Below, piece after piece: positions 55,620 to 64,000 of a stretch of DNA of 64,000 nt; the first letter of the stretch is position 1; the number at the start of each line of letters is the position of its first letter. Location of the stretch: contig NZ_CP150096.1 of assembly GCF_038396765.1 (NCBI RefSeq), positions 5,625,001-5,689,000 of the forward strand. Reading direction: 5' to 3'. The position numbers and the translations under genes were made by a program. This DNA is from Chitinophaga caseinilytica. GTDB lineage: Bacteria; Bacteroidota; Bacteroidia; Chitinophagales; Chitinophagaceae. Under the pieces are notes generated by a model, which did not search any database, was not told the origin of the DNA, and saw nothing but the letters and a program-made list of their open reading frames with translations.

Positions 55620-56852
55620 CTATTCCAGCGCCCCGTACGCCAGCACCCTGAACTTCCGCACGAACTCGCCGTACCAGGCATACGGGCTCACGTTCGTGAA
55701 CACCATCATCACGATCCCTTCTTTGGGGTCGATGGTATATTCGGAACAGTAAGCGCCGCCCCAGGTGAGGGAACCGGGCGTAGCTTGGTCGCCGTAGCGC
55801 GTGTCTTCCGTAATGATCTGCAGTCCCAGCCCGAACTTGTCGTTCCGGTCCCACACAAAACTGTTCCCGATCTGGTTCCGGCTCATGAGCTCAACCGTCT
55901 TGCGCGACAGCAGCCGCACATGATTGAAGCTTCCTCCGTTCAGCACCAGCTGACAAAGTTTCGCGTAATCGGCTACCGTGCTTACCAGCCCGGCGCCGCC
56001 GAGATACAAGGTTTGTTTCCCGGCAATGGGAAAAGTCCGGTTGGAAACGCTGCTGTGGACGGTCAGCGGAGCATCCATCTCCCCTTTTGCGTACATTTCC
56101 ACCAGTCTGCCCGCCTTTTCTTTCGGCAGGTAGAAATAGGTATCGTTCATCCCGAGCGGTTTGAAGATCCGCTCATGGAAAAAATCTTTCAGGCTCTTGC
56201 CGGAAATCACTTCCACGATCCTGCCCGCCACGTCCGTATTGTACCCATATGTGAACTGCTCACCGGGATCGTGCGTCAGGGGGCGTTTTGCCACCTGTTT
56301 GATCAACTCCTCCGTCGTCAGCCCGTTCAGATCGCTGAGATAAACGTTCGGCTCCTTGACGGTGGGATGCTGGTAGGGAATCCCCGCGGAATGCGACAGC
56401 AGATGCCGGATAGTAGGGGGTGTTTTCGGCGGACGGGTGCCCCCGTTGCCGTCGAGCACCTGCACGTCTTTGAATTCCGGGAGGAATTTGGCGATGGGAT
56501 CGTCCAGGAAAAGGCGCCCTTCTTCGTACAGCATGAGCACGGCGACGGTGGTTACCAGCTTGGTTTGCGAAGCGATGCGGAAGATATCGTCCGTCCGCGC
56601 CGGGGTTTTCTTTTCGAGATTGCTGAACCCGAACGCTTTGTAATGCACGATCTGCCCTTTACGGGCGATGAAGGTGACAGCGTTGGGCGTCAGCCCCCGG
56701 GCAATGGCGGCTTCGAAAAAGCTGTCGATCCGGTGGAGGCGCTCTGCCGAAAACCCGGCAGCCGCGGGCGTGGTGGCTTTGCGGAAAGTTTGCTGCGCGG
56801 AAAGCGGTACGGTCATCATCACCGCTCCCAGCAAGACAAGGAAAGATTTCAT
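55620..56852 (-). CDS. Class C beta-lactamase-fold serine hydrolase
   Basis: 410 aa from the ATG at 56852, with a signal peptide (MKSFLVLLGAVMMTVPLSAQ). The nucleophile motif is SQTK (Ser 95, Lys 98) in FRIASQTKLVTTVAVL; the second motif is YGYNT with Tyr and Asn; HLLSHSAGIPY and HERIFKPLGMNDTYFYLP are typical. The third motif region reads WGGAYCSEYTIDP. It belongs to the broad Beta-lactamase / esterase EstB / D-aminopeptidase family; most members are not resistance enzymes, so a periplasmic esterase or peptidase role is likelier. Confidence 0.9.
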   Translation of the reverse strand: MKSFLVLLGAVMMTVPLSAQQTFRKATTPAAAGFSAERLHRIDSFFEAAIARGLTPNAVTFIARKGQIVHYKAFGFSNLEKKTPARTDDIFRIASQTKLVTTVAVLMLYEEGRLFLDDPIAKFLPEFKDVQVLDGNGGTRPPKTPPTIRHLLSHSAGIPYQHPTVKEPNVYLSDLNGLTTEELIKQVAKRPLTHDPGEQFTYGYNTDVAGRIVEVISGKSLKDFFHERIFKPLGMNDTYFYLPKEKAGRLVEMYAKGEMDAPLTVHSSVSNRTFPIAGKQTLYLGGAGLVSTVADYAKLCQLVLNGGSFNHVRLLSRKTVELMSRNQIGNSFVWDRNDKFGLGLQIITEDTRYGDQATPGSLTWGGAYCSEYTIDPKEGIVMMVFTNVSPYAWYGEFVRKFRVLAYGALE

Positions 56853-56922
56853 AAACGTGAATGCTTGGACTTTAAGCGTGAAATATAGGCAGAAAAGCAC
56901 ATTTTTCCGACTGCTTCCGCAT

Positions 56923-56957
56923 AAAAAAACCGGGCGCCCCATGCGCCCGGTTTCTCT
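56923..56957 (-). terminator. Intrinsic terminator after the TlpA-like lipoprotein gene
   Basis: AAACCGGGCGC and GCGCCCGGTTT form a perfect 11-bp stem with a 5-nt loop and a minus-strand T tail. Confidence 0.9.
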
Positions 56958-56975
56958 TTTATTCTGCAGGTTGCA

Positions 56976-58205
56976 TCAATCCAACAACCTGTCCATCAAT
57001 GCATTGAATTCCTTTTTATACGTTTCGTAGTGCTCCCCCGTACCCGGACCGTTAAACCCGGTGTGCACTTCCACCACCTTGCCGCTCCGGTCGAGGTAAA
57101 TGGTTGTCGGGAAGCCTTTCAGCCCCGTCAGTTGCGGCAGCGTCTTCTCCGTTTTCTGCGGATCGGAAGGCGTTACGCCGGTAATGAGCACGGGCCAGGT
57201 GACGTCGAACCGCTTTGCGAAACCTTCCGCGGCTTTCTTCGATTTCTCGAAATCGGTCGTGCGCTCGTACGCCAGCATCACGATCTCCACGCCCCTTTCC
57301 TTGTTCTTTTTATACCATTCGCTCAGGTACGCGGTTTCGTCCATGCAATTGGGGCACCACGATCCCGAAATCTGAACGATCACGGCTTTGTTCCTGAAAC
57401 GCTCGTCCTGGATAGATACGGGCTTGCCCTCGAGATCGGGGAATTTGAAGTCGAGCTTTGCGCCGGGCGTTTTCACGGTATTGAGCGTGGTAGCGTCCTG
57501 CAGGCGGGCCGAACTGTCTTTCCGCGCGCTGAACTGCTGTTTGGCGGTAATCCCCGCCAGGAAGCGGCCACCGCTGAGCGTGGAGTCGTTTTCGATATGC
57601 GCGGTAAACAGGTAGGCGTGCGAGCCGTCGAACGTCGATAATTTGAGCGAATCACCGTCCACCACGCCCTGGAGGTAACGGTAATCTCCCGACGGCGTGA
57701 GGAACGTGCCGGTTACCTGGCTACCCTGCTGCGAGAACTCGCCGATGGCGAAAGAGCTGTCTTTCCCCGGCTCATCGTAAAACCAGGTGGGCCAGCGGCC
57801 GGAAACGTTTCGGGTAGCGGGTTTCGTAACGGCGAACCGGTCAGATTTTCCGGGCTGCGCATAGAAATCGATGTCTACGTCCTTATCCGCGAGGTGGCGG
57901 ATCCATTTCCCCTTCAGGCTGCCGTTCAGGTATACCGCGGCTTTGAATTCCGAATCGAAAAACGGCATGCGGATGAAAACGGAATCGCCTTCCATGTTCA
58001 CTTCGTCTACCCGCATCCTTTCCCCGGCATTGGTAACGTAAATGATCTGCGAACCGGCGCTGTCGGCCACCTCGAAGTTGAAGATGATCTGTCCGCCGTC
58101 TGCGCGGTTCAGCTGCGCCTGCCAGGGGCCTTTGGTGAGGCCTGCCTGCCTCGTGGGCGTGCAGGCGCTGAACGCAACGGCGGCTATCAATAAGATCCTT
58201 TTCAT
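56976..58205 (-). CDS. TlpA-like disulfide reductase, lipoprotein
   Basis: 409 aa from the ATG at 58205 (MKRILLIAAVAFSACTP, lipobox FSAC). The N-terminal ~230 residues are beta-rich and unlike the DUF4369 domain of the module 2 protein. The C-terminal thioredoxin/AhpC-TSA domain (~255-405) has LDFKFPDLEGKPVSIQDERF, the redox motif WCPNC (Cys 284, Cys 287) and GLKGFPTTIYLDRSGKVV with the cis-Pro. It is expected to be attached to a membrane facing the periplasm. It is 10 bases downstream of the YggS gene, so probably co-transcribed. Confidence 0.9.
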   Translation of the reverse strand: MKRILLIAAVAFSACTPTRQAGLTKGPWQAQLNRADGGQIIFNFEVADSAGSQIIYVTNAGERMRVDEVNMEGDSVFIRMPFFDSEFKAAVYLNGSLKGKWIRHLADKDVDIDFYAQPGKSDRFAVTKPATRNVSGRWPTWFYDEPGKDSSFAIGEFSQQGSQVTGTFLTPSGDYRYLQGVVDGDSLKLSTFDGSHAYLFTAHIENDSTLSGGRFLAGITAKQQFSARKDSSARLQDATTLNTVKTPGAKLDFKFPDLEGKPVSIQDERFRNKAVIVQISGSWCPNCMDETAYLSEWYKKNKERGVEIVMLAYERTTDFEKSKKAAEGFAKRFDVTWPVLITGVTPSDPQKTEKTLPQLTGLKGFPTTIYLDRSGKVVEVHTGFNGPGTGEHYETYKKEFNALMDRLLD

Positions 58206-58215
58206 GTTGTTGTTT

Positions 58216-58890
58216 TTATGCATAATTCCTGGCGCCGAAGAGCAGGCTGCCGATGCGGACGAGCGTGCTGCCTTCTTCCAGGGCTATTTCGAAATCCCCG
58301 CTCATGCCCATAGACAGTTCGCGGAAGGTGTCCGTTCCTTTGAAAAACCGGTCTGCCACCGCAACCTGCAATGCTTTCAGTTGGCGGAACTCGCGCCGTA
58401 CCTGGGCGAGGTCGTCGGTATTGCTCGCCATGCCCATGAGCCCGGCGATGCGCACGTTGGGCAGGCCGGCGGCGTTTTCCAGCAGGGCGTTCAGCTCTGC
58501 TTCGTTCAATCCGAACTTCGTTTCCTCGGTAGCGATATGCACCTGGAGCAGGCAATCGATCACCCGGCCGTTTTTGGCGGCCTGTTTATTGATCTCCTGG
58601 AGCAGTTTAAGGCTGTCGACCCCATGCACCATGCTCACGAACGGAGCGATGTATTTCACCTTGTTGGATTGAAGATGGCCGATGAAATGCCATTGAATGT
58701 CTTTGGGGAGAAGGCCTTCCTTTTCCACCATTTCCTGCACATAATTTTCGCCGAATATCCGCTGGCCGGCATCATACAGGGCCTGGATAGATCCGGCAGG
58801 TTTGGTTTTTGATACGGCTACCAGCTGTGCGTGAAAGGGTTGGAGCTTTTCCTGCACGTGGCGGTAGTTGGTTAGATTCACTGCCATCAT
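58216..58890 (-). CDS. YggS/PROSC-family PLP homeostasis protein
   Basis: 224 aa single-domain TIM-barrel protein that binds pyridoxal phosphate and helps balance vitamin B6 and amino acid pools. Lys 28 in LVAVSKTKPAG is the PLP lysine. FGENYVQEM, WHFIGHLQSNKVKYIAP, GLMGMA and ELSMGMSGDFEIALEEGSTL, then VRIGSLLFGAR, are the family blocks. The start at 58890 or the next ATG at 58887 are both possible. It leads the TlpA-like lipoprotein gene. Confidence 0.95.
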   Translation of the reverse strand: MMAVNLTNYRHVQEKLQPFHAQLVAVSKTKPAGSIQALYDAGQRIFGENYVQEMVEKEGLLPKDIQWHFIGHLQSNKVKYIAPFVSMVHGVDSLKLLQEINKQAAKNGRVIDCLLQVHIATEETKFGLNEAELNALLENAAGLPNVRIAGLMGMASNTDDLAQVRREFRQLKALQVAVADRFFKGTDTFRELSMGMSGDFEIALEEGSTLVRIGSLLFGARNYA

Positions 58891-59048
58891 CCTACAAAAA
58901 TAATAGACTTTTCTGACATGCAGACAAGTTGGTTTAGGATTTCCCCAATAAACGGGGGAGTTTTTGTTAAAATATTCAACGATTCGGGGGAAAATCGGGA
59001 TGGCATTTAATTCTGTAGCACTGATTTTTTTGAATGCCTAATTTAAAA

Positions 59049-59056
59049 TAGGTTTG
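59049..59056 (+). promoter_or_regulatory. Candidate promoter of the acyl-CoA dehydrogenase gene
   Basis: TAGGTTTG matches TAnnTTTG, 34 bases before the ATG. A TTTG at 59029-59032 is a possible -33 element, though the 16-base spacer is short. Confidence 0.45.
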
Positions 59057-59090
59057 TAAACACCTATCAACTATCAAAAATTCAATTGAC

Positions 59091-60230
59091 ATGCATTTTC
59101 AGTTAACGGAAGAACATCTGATGATACAGAAAGCGGCGAGGGACTTTGCGGTGAATGAATTGCTGCCGGGCGTGATCGAGCGCGACGAGCAGCAGAAATT
59201 CCCCGTGGAGCAGGTCAAAAAGTTGGGTGAGCTTGGGTTTCTGGGCATGATGGTGAGCCCCGAATACGGTGGTGCGGGGCTCGACACGGTTTCGTACGTG
59301 CTGGCGATGGAAGAGATTTCAAAGATCGACGCGAGCGCTTCCGTGGTGATGAGCGTGAATAATTCCCTGGTTTGCTGGGGCCTGGAAACTTACGGAACGG
59401 AAGAACAGAAAAGGAAATACCTCGTGCCGCTGGCCAAAGGCGAGATCATCGGCGCATTTTTGCTCAGCGAGCCGGAAGCGGGGTCTGACGCCACTTCGCA
59501 GCGGACCATCGGGGAAGACAAGGGTGATCATTACCTGGTGAACGGTACCAAAAACTGGATCACCAACGCCAATTCCGCCAGCGTATACCTCGTGATGGTG
59601 CAAACGCATCCGGAGCTGGGCAGCAAAGGCATCAACTGCCTCATCGTAGAAAAAAATTCGCCCGGCATTTCGCTCGGCGCGAAGGAAAATAAACTCGGTA
59701 TCCGCGGGAGCGATACGCACAGCGTGATGTTCCAGGACGTGAAAGTGCCGAAAGAAAACCGGATCGGCGAAGACGGGTTCGGGTTCAAATTTGCTATGAA
59801 GACGCTCGGCGGCGGCCGTATCGGCATTGCTTCCCAGGCTTTGGGGATCGCCAGCGGCGCGTTCGAACTGGCCCTGAAATACAGTAAGGAAAGGAAAGCC
59901 TTCGGCAAGGAGATCTCCCAGCACCAGGCCATCCAGTTCAAACTGGCAGACATGGCCACGAAGATCGAAGCCGCCCGCCTCCTCTGCCTCCGCGCAGCAT
60001 GGGAAAAGGATAACCATCTCGACTATACCCTCAGCGGCTCCATGGCCAAGGTGTTTGCCTCCGAAACCGCCATGTGGGTAGCCACAGAAGCCGTTCAGGT
60101 ACACGGCGGTTATGGTTACGTGAAAGAATACCATGTAGAGCGCCTCATGCGCGACGCGAAAATTACACAGATCTATGAAGGCACGTCTGAAGTACAGCGC
60201 ATCGTGATCGGCCGGACCATCCTCGGCTGA
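59091..60230 (+). CDS. Acyl-CoA dehydrogenase
   Basis: 379 aa FAD enzyme that makes the first oxidation of acyl-CoA in beta-oxidation or branched-chain amino acid breakdown. Start MHFQLTEEHLMIQKAARDFA; FLLSEPEAGSDATSQRTI and GTKNWITNANSASVYLVM bind FAD and substrate; the C-terminal block QVHGGYGYVKEYHVERLMRD precedes QIYEGTSEVQRIVIGR, where the Glu near residue 363 is the catalytic base of the short/medium-chain type. Chain-length specificity is not resolved. It stands before arginase with a 34-base gap. Confidence 0.95.
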   Translation: MHFQLTEEHLMIQKAARDFAVNELLPGVIERDEQQKFPVEQVKKLGELGFLGMMVSPEYGGAGLDTVSYVLAMEEISKIDASASVVMSVNNSLVCWGLETYGTEEQKRKYLVPLAKGEIIGAFLLSEPEAGSDATSQRTIGEDKGDHYLVNGTKNWITNANSASVYLVMVQTHPELGSKGINCLIVEKNSPGISLGAKENKLGIRGSDTHSVMFQDVKVPKENRIGEDGFGFKFAMKTLGGGRIGIASQALGIASGAFELALKYSKERKAFGKEISQHQAIQFKLADMATKIEAARLLCLRAAWEKDNHLDYTLSGSMAKVFASETAMWVATEAVQVHGGYGYVKEYHVERLMRDAKITQIYEGTSEVQRIVIGRTILG

Positions 60231-60264
60231 TTTCCCGCTTCAGCGGCCCACACCAAAACAATGT

Positions 60265-61212
60265 ATGAAAAACATCAAGATCATTGAAGTCAAATCCGAA
60301 ATCGGCGCAGGCACACGCGGCGCCAGCCTGGGAGTAGACGCGATCAAGATTGCAGCACTCGATTTCATGAGCAACTTTTTCGTCCACTTCCCCACGGAAG
60401 AAATCGAGACGGAAAACAAATTACTGTTCGAACCGATCGAATCCCCCTACGCCAAGCGCATCAAAGGCACCATCAACATGTATGAACGGGTCAGCAAATC
60501 TGTTTGCGATACCGTGAAGGCAAACTGGTTCCCCGTTGTGCTCTCCGGCGATCACAGCACCGCCGGCGCCACCATCGCCGGCCTCAAGCTCGCAAGGCCC
60601 AAAGCCAAGCTGGGCGTGATCTGGATCGATGCGCACGCCGATCTTCACACACCTTTCACCACGCCTTCCGGCAACATGCACGGCATGCCGCTCGCCGCTT
60701 CCATCGCGGAAGATAATATCGAAAACAAAGTGCATGAAGTAGACGACAACACCGTGAAACTCTGGGGCGCGCTGAAAAACATCGGCAAAATCGCCCCGAA
60801 AGTGCTCCCGGAAGATATCGTTTTCATCTCCCTGCGCGATTACGAAAAGGAAGAAGACCACCTCATCCGCAAATACGGCATGAAAGTGATCACCACCAAC
60901 GAAGTGCGCCGCAAAGGCGCCGAAGCCGTGGCCAGGAGCGTGTTCCGCTATCTGCACGACTGCGAGTACATCTACGTTTCGTTTGATGTGGACAGCCTCG
61001 ACGCTTCCATCTCCCGCGGCACCGGCACTCCCGTAAGCAACGGCCTCCGCGAGCGCGAAGCCGAAGACCTTATTTCCAAATTCATGCAGCACCGCAAAAT
61101 CTGCTGCTTCGAGATCACGGAAGTAAACCCCACCCTCGACCGCGAAAACCTCATGGCCGAAATCGCTTTCAACATCCTTCAGCGCAGCGTGAACGTGCTG
61201 ATGATGAACTGA
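60265..61212 (+). CDS. rocF: Arginase (ureohydrolase family)
   Basis: 315 aa binuclear manganese enzyme that hydrolyses arginine to ornithine and urea. Metal ligands are present: His 97 in SGDHSTAG, DAHAD at 122-126 and FDVDSLD (Asp 241, Asp 243). The arginase-type substrate loop is DLHTPFTTPSGNMHGMPLAA, and TGTPVSNGLREREAEDL and CFEITEVNPTLD are also typical. The SGNxHGMP loop favours arginase over agmatinase or formimidoylglutamase. No urease, ornithine or histidine pathway genes lie next to it. It is likely co-transcribed with the acyl-CoA dehydrogenase gene. Confidence 0.9.
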   Translation: MKNIKIIEVKSEIGAGTRGASLGVDAIKIAALDFMSNFFVHFPTEEIETENKLLFEPIESPYAKRIKGTINMYERVSKSVCDTVKANWFPVVLSGDHSTAGATIAGLKLARPKAKLGVIWIDAHADLHTPFTTPSGNMHGMPLAASIAEDNIENKVHEVDDNTVKLWGALKNIGKIAPKVLPEDIVFISLRDYEKEEDHLIRKYGMKVITTNEVRRKGAEAVARSVFRYLHDCEYIYVSFDVDSLDASISRGTGTPVSNGLREREAEDLISKFMQHRKICCFEITEVNPTLDRENLMAEIAFNILQRSVNVLMMN

Positions 61213-61524
61213 TATACCCTGGTGGCGGCGATAGCTCCATCGCCGCCCCTTCTTTACTGCGGCTACATCGCAGGGAGTCTTATATCAGCATATTTAATCG
61301 CCCCCATGGCTATTATTTAAGATGATTTTATCTTATATTCGCAAAGCCCTTTTTTCAGGAAGCCAGTAAAAACGGTTCAATTCAACAGCCCGGCCCATTA
61401 TACCATCTGCCCGAAGATGTAACGTAGAAGACAAAACCCCAAACCACTTCCTGTTAACCCGTCATCACACCACCCTGTTACCGCATACCCCTACACTGTA
61501 TTCATTAACCTTCAAAAGTTTTCT
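61213..61524. other. 312-bp intergenic region with hairpin and long leader
   Basis: A hairpin at 61224-61247 (GGCGGCGAT and its complement) with a CT-rich tail may end the arginase transcript, though the T run is weak. TATATTCG at 61334-61341 is one base off TAnnTTTG and would give the next gene a ~180-base leader. No ORF or RNA gene was recognised. Confidence 0.5.
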
Positions 61525-62325
61525 ATGAACGCAACTTCACTGATGCTTGCATGCCTGTTGGCTGCAGGGCTCCTCTTTTCCGGATGCCGCAAACACGCCC
61601 CTTTCCCTGATTGCGAAGACGAATGCCGGATAACGAAAGTAAAAGGCGATCTGGGATCCCCAATGGTCCTCGATTCGCTGATGATCACGTACAACAGCAA
61701 AGGAAACCCTGTCAGCATGGTCCGCAGCGTGGTAGGAACATCCGCCCCCAATTGGTTGTTCCGGTACGACCAAAAGGGAAGGATGACGGATTTTTACGGT
61801 ATTTACTCCCATCCCACCTCTTTCGACACCTGGCACCGCTATTACTATGACACCAAAAACAGGATCGTGCTCGACTCTACGTACGAATTCGGTGACGTAA
61901 GTCCCGATTACAAGCCCATTCCCTCCCCGGGGCGCCCCTACCTCGGCGTCCGCAACATTTCAACGTACCAGTACGACAACCATAACCGGATCATCCGGTC
62001 TACAGACACCTACGGCCGCGATACCGTCTTCGTGGTCCGGCAGTACCGGTACAACAGCGCAGGCAACCTGGCGGAAATCGTAGAGCAGTGGGGCAGCGAG
62101 GCTCCAAATTCGATCACTTTCAGCTACGACGACAAGAAAAATTACCATCGCCTCCACGTTATCTGGCAATTCCTGGACAGGGATTTCAGCATGAACAATT
62201 CCCTTCCCGTTACTACCTACAACCGCTTCGGCCTTCCCGTATCCATTCAACTGAGCGCGCACCGGCACGGGTATTTCGCTACCGAATTTTTCACCTATGC
62301 CGAATTCGAATATTCCTGTAAGTAA
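61525..62325 (+). CDS. YD-repeat-like lipoprotein, tandem copy 1
   Basis: 266 aa. Lipoprotein signal MNATSLMLACLLAAGLLFSGC with lipobox FSGC. The mature protein is a series of short beta units of the form Y-(D/N)-x-x-G/N-R/N-(hydrophobic): YNSKGNPVSM, YDQKGRMTDFYG, YDTKNRIVLDS, YDNHNRIIRSTD, YNSAGNLAEIV and YNRFGLPVSI. They resemble RHS/YD repeats, but there is no toxin domain and no protease domain. It is surface or periplasmic, function unknown. The next gene is a clear paralogue with the same order of units, 17 bases away. Confidence 0.78.
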   Translation: MNATSLMLACLLAAGLLFSGCRKHAPFPDCEDECRITKVKGDLGSPMVLDSLMITYNSKGNPVSMVRSVVGTSAPNWLFRYDQKGRMTDFYGIYSHPTSFDTWHRYYYDTKNRIVLDSTYEFGDVSPDYKPIPSPGRPYLGVRNISTYQYDNHNRIIRSTDTYGRDTVFVVRQYRYNSAGNLAEIVEQWGSEAPNSITFSYDDKKNYHRLHVIWQFLDRDFSMNNSLPVTTYNRFGLPVSIQLSAHRHGYFATEFFTYAEFEYSCK

Positions 62326-62342
62326 CCCTTAAATCAATACAT

Positions 62343-63146
62343 ATGAAAACACGCATCCCTAAACCGATCTGTTTACTCATCATCGCCACCGGCATTTGGC
62401 TCACTGGTTGCCACCGGTTCAACGAAGTGTATCCCGTGATCCGCGGTTGTAAAATCGTGAAGATGAAAGGTGGACTGAATATCGGGGATTCGCTCGTTTT
62501 TTCGTACAACCAGAAAGGCGATCCCAAAAGCATCATCCGCGGCTCGGTAGGCACGGGCGCGCCCAATCACTTTTTCGGGTACGACGGCAAAGGCAGGATG
62601 ACGGATTTCTACGGCGTCTACGAAGCGCCCAATCCTTATTTCGAAATCTGGCACCGGTATCATTTCGATACGAAAAACCGGATCATCACCGACACCACTT
62701 ATTCGTTCGGATACATCGGCCCCGGTATCCCGATCCCGCCGCCAAACGCGGAAGAATTGTATGTCGGCAATGTTTCGACGTATGCGTACGACAGCCGAAA
62801 CCGGATCATCAAATCCACGGACTTTTATGGCCTCGCCACATTCGTCACGGCGTATTACACGTACAACAGCGCAGGGAATCTTGAAAAGATCGTAAGGGAA
62901 GCGAACGGCACGAGCTCCACGGAAACTTTTACCTACGACAATAAGGCCAACCTGCGCGGTACGCATCCCACCTGGCAGTTCCTGGACAGGGATTACAGCG
63001 TGAACAATTCCATCTCCGTGCAATCGTACAACCAATTCGGGTTGCCGGTGGAAGCTGATTTCAGCAGGCATGGTTACAACGGTAATTTCGCGACCATACC
63101 GATCTCGGCCACCACGATCACATACGATTGCCGGTACGGGCATTGA
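62343..63146 (+). CDS. YD-repeat-like lipoprotein, tandem copy 2
   Basis: 267 aa. Lipobox LTGC (ICLLIIATGIWLTGCHRF). The same unit series as its upstream paralogue: YNQKGDPKSII, YDGKGRMTDFYGVY, FDTKNRIITDT, YDSRNRIIKSTDFYG, YNSAGNLEKIV and YNQFGLPVEA, plus the shared TWQFLDRDYSVNNS. The longest identical stretches (GRMTDFYG, NSAGNL, QFLDRD) and the equal length show tandem duplication. Signal peptides differ between copies, so the N-termini diverged faster. Function unknown. Confidence 0.78.
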   Translation: MKTRIPKPICLLIIATGIWLTGCHRFNEVYPVIRGCKIVKMKGGLNIGDSLVFSYNQKGDPKSIIRGSVGTGAPNHFFGYDGKGRMTDFYGVYEAPNPYFEIWHRYHFDTKNRIITDTTYSFGYIGPGIPIPPPNAEELYVGNVSTYAYDSRNRIIKSTDFYGLATFVTAYYTYNSAGNLEKIVREANGTSSTETFTYDNKANLRGTHPTWQFLDRDYSVNNSISVQSYNQFGLPVEADFSRHGYNGNFATIPISATTITYDCRYGH

Positions 63147-63162
63147 GGCGGCGCTGCGCCGT

Positions 63163-64000
63163 TCATTTGATCCGGTAATACGACATGAGCCAGCCTACCA
63201 CTTCACTGTAGCTCCGGATGCCGTGGCGCTGGTTGTTGGCTTTGAGGTAGGAATCATAAAAGACGGCGGAGTAATCGTCTATCGGGCCTTCGAACTGTTT
63301 GTAAAAATCCATGATCCGCTGCGCGTCCGCCCGTATGCCGGGATGCGTCCTGTTCCATACGAGGCGCGACAGCGGCGGATCTCGCCGTGCCAGTCGCCGT
63401 ACGGTGTATAGTAGCATTTCAAAATTCGCGGCGTACCTGAACCGCGGGTCGGGATACCGGCTTGCGGCCAGGTACCCTACGAAGTTGGCGTCTTCTTCCG
63501 GCGCAAAACCCACCTGGTGCGCGATCTCGTGGCAGGTCACGAACGGCACCTGGAACGCCGGGACCGTCACATTTACCTGGGCTTCGTTGGTGAAGGGGTT
63601 CAGGTAGCCCGTTACCCCGAGATAATTCAGGTATTTCCCGAACATGGATTTTTTCACGGAGGGCGGGGTGTACCGCAGTTCCGGCAAGTCTTTCGACAGT
63701 AGCTCATACGCCTTTGCCGCGTCGGTGAACACGTTGCGCGGCAAGGTGTCGGGCAAAGCGGGCAGTGCGTCCAGTTCCGCGCGGTCGCGGTTGGTGAGGC
63801 GCACGAGCGTATCGGCCAGGAGGTACAGATCGGCTTTCGTGTACGGCTGCACGGAGAAGCCGAGGTCTTTCACCATGCTGGTGCGCTGATAATGAGCGCC
63901 CCAGAACAGCAGGAAGGTGAAATACAGCCAGCAGAGCGAGGCCGCGGCTTTGAGGAGCCCGTATCCCAATGCTTTCCACCGGCCGGTAAAGAGCCGCCAG
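63163..64000 (-). CDS. DUF3810 protein with HEIAH motif, 5' end outside window
   Basis: Open to the window edge: the frame continues upstream of a TTG at 63969 as a hydrophobic stretch (WRLFTGRWKALGYGLLKAAA), so the N-terminal TM helices lie beyond 64000. About 279 residues are visible. CHEIAHQVGFAPEEDANFVGY is a zincin-like HExxH with a downstream Glu pair, making a membrane-bound metallopeptidase possible. It matches DUF3810 as I recall it, a family of unknown function. It converges with the tandem lipoprotein genes. Confidence 0.85.
   Translation of the reverse strand, partial: WRLFTGRWKALGYGLLKAAASLCWLYFTFLLFWGAHYQRTSMVKDLGFSVQPYTKADLYLLADTLVRLTNRDRAELDALPALPDTLPRNVFTDAAKAYELLSKDLPELRYTPPSVKKSMFGKYLNYLGVTGYLNPFTNEAQVNVTVPAFQVPFVTCHEIAHQVGFAPEEDANFVGYLAASRYPDPRFRYAANFEMLLYTVRRLARRDPPLSRLVWNRTHPGIRADAQRIMDFYKQFEGPIDDYSAVFYDSYLKANNQRHGIRSYSEVVGWLMSYYRIK

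Noticed and set aside
60265..61212. Agmatinase or formimidoylglutamase
   Set aside because: The SGNxHGMP loop and overall length fit arginase better, and no histidine-degradation or polyamine genes adjoin it.

Overview
This window is chromosomal DNA from a member of the Bacteroidota, most likely the Chitinophagaceae (Chitinophaga or a close relative). The evidence is two complete sigma/FecR/SusC/SusD modules with STN-domain SusC receptors, a fused SecDF, many DUF-type lipoproteins (DUF4397, DUF1573), a LytS/LytTR pair, weak Shine-Dalgarno signals, and repeated TAnnTTTG boxes upstream of genes (the -7 element of this phylum). The genus is inferred from gene content. No rRNA, tRNA, CRISPR array, phage or transposase was seen.

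Layout. 1-7.3 kb: the 3' part of valS, a small secreted protein, an AI-2E-family exporter, a large outer-membrane protein with a metallopeptidase-like head, a beta-propeller and a beta-barrel, and an A-type Fe-S carrier. 7.3-7.7 kb: a gene-free stretch with repeat elements. 7.7-18.3 kb: secDF, a class A beta-lactamase-like lipoprotein with a DUF4397 lipoprotein, a class I aminotransferase, a LytS/LytTR pair, two unknown exported proteins, and coaE. 18.3-24 kb: yajC, DUF1573 and nusB, then groES-groEL and two FKBP lipoproteins, one of them frameshifted. 23.7-31.9 kb: module 1 (sigma, FecR, SusC, SusD) followed by L-serine ammonia-lyase. 32-36 kb: a DUF7935-like protein, a membrane M23 peptidase, a methylmalonyl-CoA mutase large subunit and a methyltransferase. 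36-44.5 kb, minus strand: module 2 (sigma, FecR, SusC, SusD, TlpA-like thioredoxin), with a DPP11-type S46 peptidase upstream. 47-59 kb, mostly minus strand: lpdA, lolA, ftsK, a hydrolase, DUF423, aroK, a phosphopantetheinyl transferase, dcd (plus strand), a serine hydrolase, a TlpA-like lipoprotein and a YggS-type protein. 59-64 kb: acyl-CoA dehydrogenase, arginase, two tandem paralogous YD-repeat-like lipoproteins, and a DUF3810 protein cut by the window end.

How it fits together. Several genes serve envelope biogenesis and export (SecDF, YajC, LolA, FKBPs, TlpA proteins). Neither SusCD module carries a glycoside hydrolase. The nearby genes handle peptides, amino acids and acyl-CoA (S46 peptidase, serine ammonia-lyase, arginase, acyl-CoA dehydrogenase, methylmalonyl-CoA mutase). 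Peptide or metal-ligand uptake is therefore at least as plausible as glycan uptake; this is inference.

Most notable: a dispersed 11-bp-unit repeat bounded by inverted repeats, present twice 48 kb apart and both times between convergent genes; three reading-frame anomalies that would each be repaired by one extra base in a C or T run; the metallopeptidase/propeller/barrel protein; and active-site residues that narrow the specificity of the S46 peptidase and the acyl-CoA mutase.
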